64,000 bases of DNA from Cadophora sp. MPI-SDFR-AT-0126 (taxonomy: Eukaryota > Ascomycota > Leotiomycetes > Helotiales > Ploettnerulaceae). Of this stretch, positions 1 through 11,064 are shown in pieces (positions within the stretch are counted from its first letter, which is position 1; every line of letters begins with the position of its first letter). The stretch lies in contig JAGMVK010000001.1 of the NCBI GenBank assembly GCA_020747065.1, forward strand, positions 2,356,001-2,420,000, read 5' to 3'. The notes below the pieces were generated by a model. That model saw only the letters and a list, made by a program, of their open reading frames with translations, was not told the origin of the DNA and made no database searches. The position numbers were made by a program, and so were the translations under genes.

Positions 1-2382
1 CCAAGGAATACGTCCAGATGATGCAGAACATGTTGACACTAGGTGTGACAAGTCTTAACTTAGATTTCCGCAACCTCAAAGCCTACCCTCCGACTAAGAA
101 GCTTTGGCAACAAGCTCAAGATTACCCCCAGGACATCGTGACTCTTATGGATCAGGGCATCAAAGATGTAATGTACGAGCTCGCAGAAGCAGAGATGGCC
201 AAGAACAGACAGTCTCAAAGCTCTGGATCTGCCGCACAAACATCATCGCGCAGCAGAATCTTGAGCTCCGAACCTCCTGTGCCAAGCTCCGACCGGAGTG
301 AGCCAGAACCACAGACACCTAGGGATCAGGAGTCGAATGAGGTTGATCTATGCCAGGAAGTACAGAAACGATCATACCGAGTCCGCCCATTTGGTCTCGA
401 TTCCACTATCAACATGCGAGAGCTTAATCCATCTGGTAAATAGAAATGCTATGCTTGCAAGGAATTGTGCTAATTTGAGACAGACGTCGACAAGATCATT
501 GCTATCAAAGGACTCGTCATTCGAACCACCCCAATCATTCCCGACATGAAGGATGCCTTCTTCCGTTGCCAGGTTTGCAATCATACAGTTAAGGTCGACA
601 TTGACCGTGGCAAGATCGCCGAGCCAACAAAGTGTCCCCGACCAATCTGCGACTCTCCAAACGCAATGCAGATCGTTCACAATCGCTCGGGATTCATGGA
701 CAAGCAGGTCATCAAACTTCAAGAGACTCCAGACTCTGTTCCAGCTGGTCAAACGCCTCACTCAGTCTCGATGTGCGCATATGACGAGCTGGTGGATCTT
801 TGCAAGGCTGGTGATCGTGTCGAGATTACTGGTATCTTCAAAGCCAGCCCAGTGCGAGTCAATCCCAGAATGAGGACACTCAAGAGTACCTACAAGACGT
901 ACATTGATATCCTTCACATCCAAAAGGTTGACAAGAAGCGAATGGGGATCGATGTTTCAACTGTCGATCAAGACCTGTCTGAACAAATTACTGGCAACAT
1001 CGAGGAGACAAGAAAGGTCAGTGAAGAGGAGGAAGAGAAGATCAAGGCTACTGCTGCCAGACCTGACATCTACGAACTCCTGTCTCGATCGCTTGCCCCT
1101 AGTATCTACGAAATGGATGACGTCAAGAAAGGAATCTTACTTCAGCTTTTTGGGGGTACTAACAAGTCATTCGAGAAAGGTGGAAGTCCAAAGTACAGAG
1201 GAGATATTAACGTTCTTCTCTGTGGTGATCCGTCTACTGCCAAGTCTCAAATCCTTCAATATGTCCACAAGATTGCTCCTCGTGGCGTGTACACCAGCGG
1301 AAAGGGATCATCAGCAGTCGGTTTGACAGCTTATGTCACTCGAGACCCAGAAACCCGACAGCTGGTGCTCGAGTCAGGTGCTTTGGTTCTGTCAGATGGA
1401 GGTGTTTGCTGTATCGATGAGTTCGACAAGATGTCTGATGCAACTCGCTCAGTGCTTCACGAAGTCATGGAACAGCAGACCGTCTCAATCGCCAAGGCAG
1501 GTATCATCACAACTTTGAATGCCCGAACTAGCATTCTCGCATCCGCCAACCCAATTGGCAGCAAGTACAACCCAAACCTGCCAGTTCCTCAGAACATCGA
1601 TCTTCCACCTACACTACTCTCTCGTTTCGATCTCGTCTTCTTGATTTTGGATCGCATAGATGAGACTGCTGATCGAAGATTGGCTAGACATCTGTTAGGT
1701 ATGTACTTGGACGACAAGCCACAGAGTGCTTCTAGCGGAATGGAAATCTTAGTATGTACACTTCCCCATCGAACCAGATCTCAGCTAACAGATTCAGCCT
1801 ATCGAGTTCCTGACCTCCTACATCTCCTACGCCCGCACCACCTGCCAACCACGTATTAGCCCCGAGGCCTCAGAGGAGCTCGTCAATGCCTACGTCGAGA
1901 TGCGCAAACTCGGCGAAGACATCCGCGCCGCAGAGCGCCGTATCACAGCCACCACTCGTCAACTTGAGTCGATGATCCGTCTCGCAGAAGCACACGCCAA
2001 AATGCGACTCTCCGAGACTGTCACGCGCGACGACGTCAAAGAAGCCGTGCGCCTCATCAAGAGCGCTTTGAAGCAAGCCGCCACAGACGCCCGGACTGGT
2101 CTCATCGACATGAGTCTGCTCACTGAAGGCACGAGCGCTAGTGAGAGGAGGAGGAAACAGGATTTGAAGACGGCTGTGTTGGCGCTACTAGATGACATGA
2201 CTAGGCAGGGACAGGCGGCTCGCTATAGCGATGTGGTGAAGAGAATTGGGGAGCAGAGTAGTGTTGCTGTTGAGGCGGCGGAGTTTGCCGAGACGATTAG
2301 GGGTTTGGAGCAAGAGGGAAGTGTGATGGTTGTGGGCGAGGGACCGAGGAAGGCTATCAGGAGGGTGACTGGTGTTGCGTAA
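1..2382 (+). CDS. mcm4: DNA replication licensing factor Mcm4 (5' partial)
   Basis: Subunit of the hexameric MCM2-7 helicase, which is loaded at origins and unwinds DNA in S phase in the nucleus. The gene enters from the left edge, so the start is missing. Exons by phase are 1-435, 484-1751 and 1798-2382, with introns of 48 and 46 bp. Visible in order: the N-terminal MCM domain with a Cys zinc ribbon (CQVCNH, then CPRPIC) near 570-650, Walker [10 protein letters not shown] near 1227-1253, Walker B CIDEFDKM near 1411, the arginine-finger segment LLSRFDLVF near 1615, and a C-terminal winged-helix region. The sequence is closer to Mcm4 than to other MCMs (for example MRELNPSD then [20 protein letters not shown]). 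It is convergent with VTC4. No damage is seen. Confidence 0.95.
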
Positions 2383-3208
2383 GTTGATGGCTACCTAGGT
2401 AATGGTTTAGGGGCAGGTGCAAGATGATGATGGGATGGGCGTGGCGTTACTGTAGGGTTTTACTGTAGGGTTCTGAATATCGATGGTAGGATTGGAGGGA
2501 TATGGACGGGTAATGAATGATAGATGATCGATCGATTACTATTTACTGCTTGCTTATGAACATATGGAAATCTTGATTTCTCTTCCTCCCCTTTTCAATC
2601 TGATTTTCAATTATATCCTCTTGCTAGCGAGCCTTTCAAAGACGCCGATTTTGGTACATACAAAGTTAGTGAGTGAGTTGCAAAACCTATCCTCGCTTAT
2701 TCAACCGAAAATCAACGCCGTGTCATACCTACCCGTCGTACTGTGTATTGTACCTAGATGAATGACAATTCTACTTATATTCATCAATACCTATAACCTA
2801 TTATTATCGTCAAGCTCATGCCTCGTGAGTCATAATTTAAAGCTCATAACTCACAACCCATAACACCCTCATGCACTGTAAGGTAAATTATGCGATCAGA
2901 TGAGTTGAGATAGATGCCATGAATAACATCAAATCAGATTTGTAGGCAGCCAGACTCGATAGATCAATGCAATTACGTGATAAACCAATTCTTGCGACGA
3001 GAACCAAATTAGATAAATCGGCTAGCTTTTGTACATGCAATCTCGATTTGAAGTTCTCACGAATGCCTATGATACGCCATGGGAATGCCGCCCGAAATGA
3101 TCACTATGCTCAAATCACTTTCTCCTGTCCAGATCCCACAAAGTATTACCACTTATTCCGCATCTTGCCAGAACCAAACGGATCGCTTCCTTCTAAACCC
3201 CAACCTCC
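2383..3208. other. Convergent intergenic region mcm4 / VTC4
   Basis: About 0.8 kb of AT-rich sequence holding the 3' ends of two convergent genes. A short direct repeat of the type TACTGTAGGGTT lies near 2446-2475, just after the mcm4 stop. No gene or RNA is recognised here. Confidence 0.5.
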
Positions 3209-5782
3209 TTAAAGCCCCCGTAACCCCTGAACACCCGGCACCTTCATCGAAATGAAGCCCCTCTCCTGTGCCTCCCACCACATGTTCAGCACCACAGCGA
3301 CAAATAGTGTGCCGCAGAGCACCGTCGGGCCCACACTATCGTGGTACTTGATCGCTCTCCTGTTCCTTATCGCTTGACTTCTGTACAGGTAAATTGCAAC
3401 GGAGTAAAGGAGCGAAAGAATAGCGACAAAGGTGAAAGCGAAGGCTGCGAAGAAGGAGGCTGGGGTGGGTTTGGCGCCGAAATTGAGGACTGTGGCGGCG
3501 ATGGAGCCGATGTATATGGAGTTCTCGAGCTGTGTATGTTAGCGGGATGCATAGCCTAGGAAGAATGCGAGTCACTTACCCATGAGAGGAATGTTCGCTC
3601 GGCAGCGAAGTACACTTTGGGTTCTACTCTAACCAAGACGTGGATCTTCTTGCCTTTTGGTGCTTTGAACCTCTTGCTTGTGATCTTGCCGATATCGAGA
3701 GCTGGTAGGCTGCCGTTTCCATTGGCTGGGATGGTACTTGGTTGACGGAGTGACTGGATCGTGCTAGCTACTTTGTATGCAGCTAACTTGGTCTTACTCT
3801 TGATGAGTTGAGAGTAGTAAGTCCAGCCTCCGATCTGTCTAGCTTCTTCGAGGCGGTCAATCTCATTGTCTTCATCATCCGAATCATAAATGGGGTATGC
3901 TTCATCCAGATCCAAAGGTTGCGATCCGACTTGCTCTTCGATATCGAGTTCATTCCTGGGAGCACGATTCTCGCTATCGCGTCCACGAATACGATTCACA
4001 TGCTCGTCTGAACTCCCTATAGCTGTGGTAGCGGGTGACTCTCCCTCAAATTCTTCTTCATCCGAATCGTCATCCTCCTCCTCATCGTCATCATCACTGG
4101 TAGAACTTGGGTTCGAGTTACCAGGTCGTCGAATGCCAAAGTGTTGTGTTACGGGCTTGCGGATATCGACATCCATTTGCGGCATCCAGAATGGGAGAAG
4201 GTGAATTCTGGTGGGGAAGAGGGTTGCAGTGCCGTGGATGAACTTTGAGAACTTGGGAACGGCTTCGACAAGATGACTGGCGATCAATTCGCGAACCCAT
4301 TCAGGTGGTTCTTGGCCTGCTTGGGTCTGTAATTTGACTTCCAAGACTGCGTAGGGGAAGCGCTCAATATCTTCCGGGGGAAGTTGTGAGAATGGGTAGT
4401 CGATACCAATGTCCGTTCTTCGCCAGTTGTTTCCAGCTCTTTTCCTTCCATCAAGGTTGTCTTCCCGAACCATCGTCAGCTCAGTGTCCAAAGAGATACG
4501 GACTCTGGCATCTGCTGGCAGTTGGAAAGCTGTACGATTGTAAAACGATCGGCACACCGGTACGTATCCCTTCTTGAGAACAGAGTATTGAATCTCCTTT
4601 GCAAGTCGCTCGTCTTCGTCGATCTGCTTCGCAGGCTTCTTTCCATCTTTACGGGCCTTCTCGAATATTGCTTCTGGTAGCATCTCTCCTCTCAAGTACG
4701 CATTCAGATTCTTCTCCTTGATTGCGAACCGGGCCTTGACAGATTTCTCCCCTGTCCAGTCTTCCCGATGTGTCTTTCTTTCCACGAAGATTGTCTCCGT
4801 ATCCATCCCACCATACCATCGCATACGCAAGGCTTCTGCTCCTTCCGTCTTCTTCAATCTGCCCTCATAGAGATCCCATTTGTCTGGATTATCGAAGTAG
4901 ATGGAAGTGATGGCTGAATCCTTCGTTTCGAATTCCTTATTCGGGTTGAAAACAAGAACTGGGAGATGCTTGAATTGATTAGCATGTTTCTATTGGATTC
5001 AGTGTGAATTATACCTTCAGAATGATAAGCTTGACTTCTGTGATGTTATCTGGGTGCACCCAGTATTTGGTGGTATTTCTAATGAAGTTTCCTTGACTTC
5101 CACCAGCAGCACTGTCACCCTTGACTGGATTGCCCCTCGTCCGAACAATGTCGTATAATCTCGAAAGCTTGACGATATCCGCATCGTAGTTGTCCTTGAA
5201 GAAAGGTTTGGCCTTTAGTCTCGCCGCAAAGACCGGTTTGAGCATCCACCCGGTTTGTTTCTAATATTGTCAATTCCAGTTCCGTTGATCCCTTTACTCC
5301 AATCCTCGACTTACATCATGCTTCTTAATAATCTTCTGGAACCCAGTGTAGTTGAGCTGCACGAACTTGGCCAAATCGTGGACATCCGCGATAATGTCAC
5401 TGAGATCCTCCTCGAGCATCATGAACTCCTCCTCCGTAGGCGCATCGTCATTATTACTCAGTCCGTCTCTGCCAACCGGTCCTCTGCTGTCCAGACGCGC
5501 GACCACGTCACCGACCTCCTTCTCGCTGTTTCCAATACGTCTGCCAATCTCGATAGCCTTGACCTTCTGCTTGGTGTGCACCTTGTCCAGCTCCTGCTCC
5601 AGCCTACCGATGAAGTTGCTCTCGTCATCCTCGCTCCATTCTCGTCGCTTGCCTTTCGGCTTCGCCTTGGTAGGTGGTGTGGCCCATTCGGTCTTCAGCT
5701 GTGCCTTGAGCTCGTCGTAGGCTATGTAGTACCACTGGTACTCCTTGATCACGCTCGTCCGCAGCTGCTCTCCGAACTTCAT
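3209..5782 (-). CDS. VTC4: Vacuolar transporter chaperone 4, polyphosphate polymerase
   Basis: Catalytic subunit of the VTC complex, which makes polyphosphate from ATP at the vacuolar membrane and moves it into the lumen. Four exons (5782-5315, 5260-5015, 4968-3580, 3529-3209) give about 807 aa. The start at MKFGEQLR is the usual SPX beginning. Domains: SPX (1-165), the tunnel/triphosphate domain (about 200-500), an acidic Asp/Glu linker (about 505-560), and a VTC1-like domain with three membrane helices (702-807). Lys221 (TTKYW), Arg286 and Arg288 (RMRW) and Lys303 (VERKTHRED) match, by equal spacing, the yeast Vtc4 catalytic residues K200, R264, R266 and K281. This favours Vtc4 over the inactive Vtc2/3. 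It is divergent from the dienelactone hydrolase gene. PHO control is expected from the family but was not shown here. Confidence 0.93.
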
Positions 5783-7518
5783 GATGACCAGGCCGGGGCC
5801 AAAGCGATACCGTCCGCGAGGTCCGACGGTTGAGGATTGCCAGTGAGTCTTCTTGGTCTTGAGGTCTTGGACAATTAGCATCGGAACGTCATTCTTGAAT
5901 GACGGACAGAAAGCAGAACCAAAGATTGTTTGAAGCTTGGGAGGGGAGAACAATTGGGGTGTTATTGTAGGGAGGGAAGTGGATTGTTAGAAGAGAAGAG
6001 AGAAATACCAGGCGCAAGTCGAATTGACAAGGAGAAGTCGCAATGGGGTGAAAGAGGAAACAACACTCTCCCGCTATTCGGTGCAGCCCCCGCGGGTTTG
6101 GGATTGCATCGTGAGGTTCAGGCCAAGGCAGGAGGAGCTGTCGGCCGCTAGTGCTCAAGGAAAAGCGCGGCTCCGGGATTGAAATTGGCCAATGAAATAG
6201 CAGGGTTTGCCCATGTGCCGATTGCTTGTCTTATCTTATCGTGACGAGGGAAACACATGAAAACACCACCACATTCGAGATCGGACGATAAATCAGAAAG
6301 AACGATAGAAAAATTACATCTGATTTGAAAACCTAGAGCAACATTGAGACCTAGTGGATGGTGCGCCTTAGCGTGTCTGCGGATTATGTCAGATCTATTG
6401 ACGTACAATACAACGATCAGCTGTCAATAACTTTGTTCGCTTTGACGACGATGATGAAATGAACCATAACATACGTGTGATGTGCCAGACACGAAGTCAA
6501 TGTTGATGGCGATCTGCTTCAACACACGAAGCCGTAGCAGTAATTCTGTTGATTCAACGATGATTCTAATTTTTGAAGAATATGTTTCCCAACCAGCTGC
6601 CTCATTTCTTCCAACAGTATTCTGTTGTTCCTAAGCGGACAGCTCCTCCGAGTCATCTGTAAGGTGGAATTGAAATTCTCGTCAGATTGTTTGCGGGAGG
6701 GCTCAATAATACGACGGACTAGACTACCTTTCTGCCATTAGCACTGCAATCGAAATATTGCCACCCCTAAAATCGAGCAGAAAAAACGATGTAGTGGTGA
6801 TCTCGACTTCTGCCAAGGCGGATCGAGATCCGCCTTGTCTCCCCATCTAAGCGAATACAAATCAAAACACCCAGCATGGCTACATTTTCCTTTCCATCAC
6901 ATTATCAAGATCTGCACTACTTAGACTCCGGTACTAATTACTTCTTATGCTATCAAGCAATCCCAGATATATCTGACCATAATGTACTGGATCGCTCTAG
7001 GATACTCATACTGAGCCTTAGTCCCCAATCCACAAACCCGCCAACATCGAAGTTTCCAACGTCCACTTCTCAAGGCCATCTATGCCCGAAACACAGGAAG
7101 TTCCACTTGAGAGAAAAAAATCCCCATAAAAAATATATCCTTCGCTCGTCGACAATAGACTGACTACATGCGATGTACTCTGCAATTATAAGGCACAGCA
7201 ATCTAACAGCGCCAAGACAGGGGTGAGTTAGTCACACGGTGTGCTTACCCACCTGCCTACATTGATCCCACCGACGACAGTGAGATGGAAGATAGACAAC
7301 ACATTTCAAAGCGAGTTTTATGTCAAATGTCTCCATGATAACAATTGCGACTTGAACTTCCAAAAGCACATAAATCCCATTCCTCAGCCATTGACATATC
7401 GACCTCAAGCACCTATCTGCTGGACCTTCACATCTCGCTTAACCTTATCATCCACCAATTCAAATCAACACCACAACCACTGCCACTCATCTCAAACATC
7501 AAACGCTCAAACCTCAAA
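5783..7518. promoter_or_regulatory. Divergent promoter region VTC4 / dienelactone hydrolase
   Basis: A 1.7-kb gap between two start codons that face away from each other, so it must hold both promoters and 5' UTRs. The only structured element I see is a perfect hairpin at 6815-6836. The open frames inside it have no family features and look like chance. Confidence 0.5.
6815..6836. repeat. Perfect 9-bp inverted repeat with 4-nt loop
   Basis: AAGGCGGAT and ATCCGCCTT are exact reverse complements separated by CGAG. A GATCTCG at 6799-6805 also pairs with CGAGATC at 6824-6830, so two alternative foldings are possible. It lies in the divergent promoter region. Its function is unknown; a binding site for a dimeric regulator or a chance repeat are both possible. 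Confidence 0.6.
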
Positions 7519-8634
7519 ATGTCCTGCCCATCCTGCCTCACCGGCGGAACATCAACCTCCAGCCCCAAAGGCACAACATCCACCATCCACGGTCTCCCAA
7601 CCTACATCGCCTCCCCTCCACCGGGCACCTCACCCAAAGGGCTCATCGTCCTCATCACCGACGCATTTGGCTGGGACTTCGTCAACAATCGCGTATTGGC
7701 TGATCATTATGCAGAAAGGGGCGGGTATCTGGTTTACGTGCCCGATTTCATGAATGGTAAGTCTTCGCCCTCCCAAATCCCCCCAAAAATTCAAGCGAGA
7801 TTTCGCTTCTTGTCCTTGATTTCCGTCCGCAACATTACCCCCTGCGCCATCACCATTCCCATTCATCATCTCGCTTATCATGAAACCTAATTCTCGTTAT
7901 CTAAATACTTACCACTCCCTTCCACAGGCAAAGCAATGTCCCCCGCCGCCATAACCCTAATGGACAATCTCACCACCCCCGCACCCACCTGGCTCAGCGC
8001 AATCATCCACAAGCCCCTCTGGGCAATACAACTGCTCCGCCTCGCCATCCCGTGGAAATCCGCCTGCGAGCCCGCCAAAACCCATCCTGGCGTCATCTCT
8101 TTCCTACACTCACTCCGGACCTCGACGCCTCCATTTCCCACTGGTCCTCACGGGTTGAAAATCGGAGTAGCAGCGTTTTGCTGGGGCGGCAAACACGCTT
8201 TCATGCTTGCTCAACCCTCCCCCGGCTCCAACCAAAACCCAGACCAGAATCAAAATAGCGATATCAAAGAGGACCTCATCAACTGCATATTCACCGCCCA
8301 CCCCTCCTACATCGCCATCCCATCCGAAGTCCAAAACATCCACATCCCCACCAGCGTGATCGTCGGATCCTCCGACGCCGTCCTCAAGCATCCGCAAGCC
8401 CTCGAGATGCAGCAGATCCTCGCAGCCAAGCGGGACTGCGAGATGGTGATTCTGGAGGGAGCGAAGCACGGGTTTGCGATTCGCACGCATCCGGATGATG
8501 AGAGGGAGATGGAGATGGCGATGTGGGCTGAGGAGCAAGCGTTGGCGTGGTTTGAAAGATGGCTTGGTTCTGGACCCGTTGTTGGTACGTCTGTGCCTGG
8601 TGCTGGTGCAGAGGTGAGTGGTATGGAGGGATGA
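7519..8634 (+). CDS. Dienelactone hydrolase family protein
   Basis: An alpha/beta hydrolase of the dienelactone hydrolase family, about 314 aa and probably cytosolic because no signal peptide is seen. Exons are 7519-7756 and 7928-8634, with a 171-bp intron; the join reads NGKAMSPAA. The nucleophile is Cys164 in AFCWGGK, followed by the family Asp (GSSDAVL) and His (AKHGFAIR), so the Cys-Asp-His triad is complete. The ATG at 7519 gives MSCPSCLTGG, the usual short Cys-rich start of fungal members; frame upstream of it is 5' UTR-like. Bacterial relatives open dienelactone in chlorocatechol breakdown, but fungal paralogues have varied or unknown substrates, so no substrate is assigned. Confidence 0.88.
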
Positions 8635-9535
8635 CATGAGGGGATTTTTGTTGTTGGGGCGGCGAGGTCTGGAGGAAGGGAGTGGGGAGGGGAAGCGGTT
8701 TTGCGGTGGAGTGGCTTTGCAAAAAAGTGGAGAGTAGGAGAAGATGAGGGGTTTAGATGGTTGTCAATTTTGCTGCTGCCATGTGGGATGTTTAGCCTTC
8801 TTTATTTTCCCTTCGAAGATAGGAAATGGCTGTTTTACCCGCACATAAAATCGTACAATTTTCATACTATGACTATCTCCATTCATGAAGAACATTCGCC
8901 GGGGAGGTACAAGTAATCTTGTAAGATCTTACATACCGCATCCGTTCATAAGTATATTGACATTCGCTTGAACCACTACCACCGTTTAACTCTTTTCCCG
9001 CGCCTTCCTCGCAATCCTTCCCACCAATTGAGTGACGCAGAAAGGAAACTGTGAGAATACGTGTTGAACAAGCTGTCTTTCGCTTTTCCCTTTCGATCCA
9101 ACCCACTTCGGCTTAACATGGATCCTGTTCTTTTCACAGACTAGACTCAACCACCACTCGCATGGTCAACACGTGGTGAGAGGATCTAACCACTTTCGGA
9201 TTCGAGATTCATGTTTTTGTTGCACTTCGCAGCCTCGAACTTCCTCATCGAGAACACATTCGTCTAATTGCGGTCAGATTTTTAAGCGAGACCTCCCGAT
9301 CACCTGCACAACACGCTCCCAGATCCAGTTTTAAGTGCCTTATCGGGAAGGTTACGGGTCGACTAACTTTGGTAATCGATACTGATATCGAAATTTGTTC
9401 AAGGAAAGCTTGTGGTCTATCCATCTATCTATCATGTAAAATCAGAACTTCACACTCCGTGCGCTCAGTCCAGCATCTTTTTATCTAAGTACCGTGCGCC
9501 TGCTTCCAAACCTTGGCCAGTTTCTTCCCTGTGTT
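8635..9535. other. Convergent intergenic region
   Basis: About 0.9 kb between the stop of the dienelactone hydrolase and the stop of the opposite-strand SGNH gene. It holds 3' UTRs. Nothing else was recognised. Confidence 0.4.
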
Positions 9536-10606
9536 TCAGGCCTTACCATCTGCATTTCTCGGGCTACGAACGTCACCTGTATCTTTCCCGTCCTCTGCAG
9601 CTTTCTTATCGCCGGCTAGAAGCTCAATCAATCGATCCGCGACCAACAATCCAACTCTCTGGTACCCTTCCGGCGTGAAATGCAGACCATCATCCCAGAT
9701 CTCGTCGCGCTCTGCTTCTGGCATGGCATGGAATGGGATCAGAGCGTGGAGATCAAGTGTGTAGCTGTGGTGAAGGATACGTCAGATTAGTTTTGTAACT
9801 TTTGCGGCATCTTTCGGGACTCGTTTCAACGCGCTCCGAATGTGACACGGCATCTGGTGTGGAATATCGACAGAATGTTCATTCTCAGGCCAAGAAACGC
9901 GCGTGTCGAGTCTCAAAAAGGCTAACGCAGAGGAAAGAACGGAAGAACTCACACGCCATCCCTCTCATCCCCCTTGATCAGGCTATTCAATTCGTTCCTC
10001 CTCTCATCCAGCTTCTTATTCTTTACCCCACATTCAGGCACAGTCATCAACAGCACCTTAGCTCCCGTCTCGAGCGGAAGCGCGGTAATTGCTTTGATCT
10101 CATCATGGATCTTGGTAGGTGAAAGAGAGTAGGCGAGGTCGTTGGTTCCGCCTAGAAAGATGACCCAGTCATAGGGACTTTCGCGCGTTCGCTTTACGCC
10201 GTCTAAATGGTTGGATGTCAGTCTCTCAAATTCCGCTGGAATACCTCAAGGTAAACATGTAAACTGAGCTATTGTTGGTGAACGAAGGCATTTACTTCAA
10301 ATTCTTCTTGCAAGTGTTGAGCAAAAACTAAAACCTGGGAGGACGGGGAAATATGAAAGAAGAAGAAGAAATGAATCACTAACATAACCCCTCCATCCGT
10401 TTCCTGAAGCCAGCCGTAACCAGCTGTCCGCTCACACCATCTGTGTCGATATTCACTTTCCATTCATTTCCTAGCTGCTCATCGAGTCTTGTCTGGAGGG
10501 TTTCTGAGTAGGGCGTCCATTGCATGCCGTACATTGAGTAGCCTTCTGTTAGGCTGTCACCGAAACAGAGGACATGGAGGGGTTTGGGACTTGTTTGTTG
10601 GGACAT
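9536..10606 (-). CDS. SGNH/GDSL-type esterase
   Basis: A small hydrolase, about 233 aa, in three exons (10606-10384, 10202-9953, 9764-9536) with introns of 181 and 188 bp. Block I is CFGDSLTEG near residue 15 with the nucleophilic Ser, block III is GGTNDLA, and block V is DGLHFTP with the catalytic Asp/His pair near the C-terminus. No signal peptide is seen, so an intracellular ester hydrolase of the IAH1 or acyl-esterase kind is likely; the substrate is unknown. The first donor, after MEGL, was picked because it alone restores the phase of YGVKRTRESPYDWV. The C-terminal 20 residues are charged and unconserved-looking. Confidence 0.85.
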
Positions 10607-11064
10607 AATTGAGGGTGGATGGCTGTGAGGATGGGGTGGTTGAGTAAGATGAATATTGGAGGTTGACGGAGGAGAAGGAGTGAGGAGGTGGATGGAAGGT
10701 TTTGCTGCTGTTCGTGAGGCTGTGTGAGAGGGAAAGTGCAGCTGCCTGGACGCTGGGTGATCTCGCTTGGCCCCTGCAACGGCCGAGCGCCCCACCTAAT
10801 CCTCGCCAATGCCCCCCTTCTTGCCGAGGGCTTTGTTTACATCCTAAGAGAGGATTTTCACTACGAATACGTGTTGGCCTGAGATATTTCAGCTCCCAAG
10901 ACCAAGATCTCTAGAACCTACAAAGCCCGTCTGTCAAAGTCTCTATGTTATGCCCATCATTTAGCTGGACAATAATGTTAGTGAACAAACAATTCTATGC
11001 TCATCTATACGGCCTAACTCCACGCAAATCAGACTAATAATGAAAATACAATCTTTCAACAACT
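10607..11064. other. Intergenic region between two minus-strand genes
   Basis: About 0.46 kb. It contains the promoter and 5' UTR of the SGNH gene and the 3' end of the PNGase A-like gene. No further feature is seen. Confidence 0.4.

Noticed and set aside
3209..5782. Assignment as VTC2 or VTC3 instead of VTC4
   Set aside because: The catalytic Lys and Arg residues of Vtc4 are present at matching spacing, and the protein is an SPX-tunnel-VTC1 fusion with the Vtc4-like RMRW and VERKTHRED segments.
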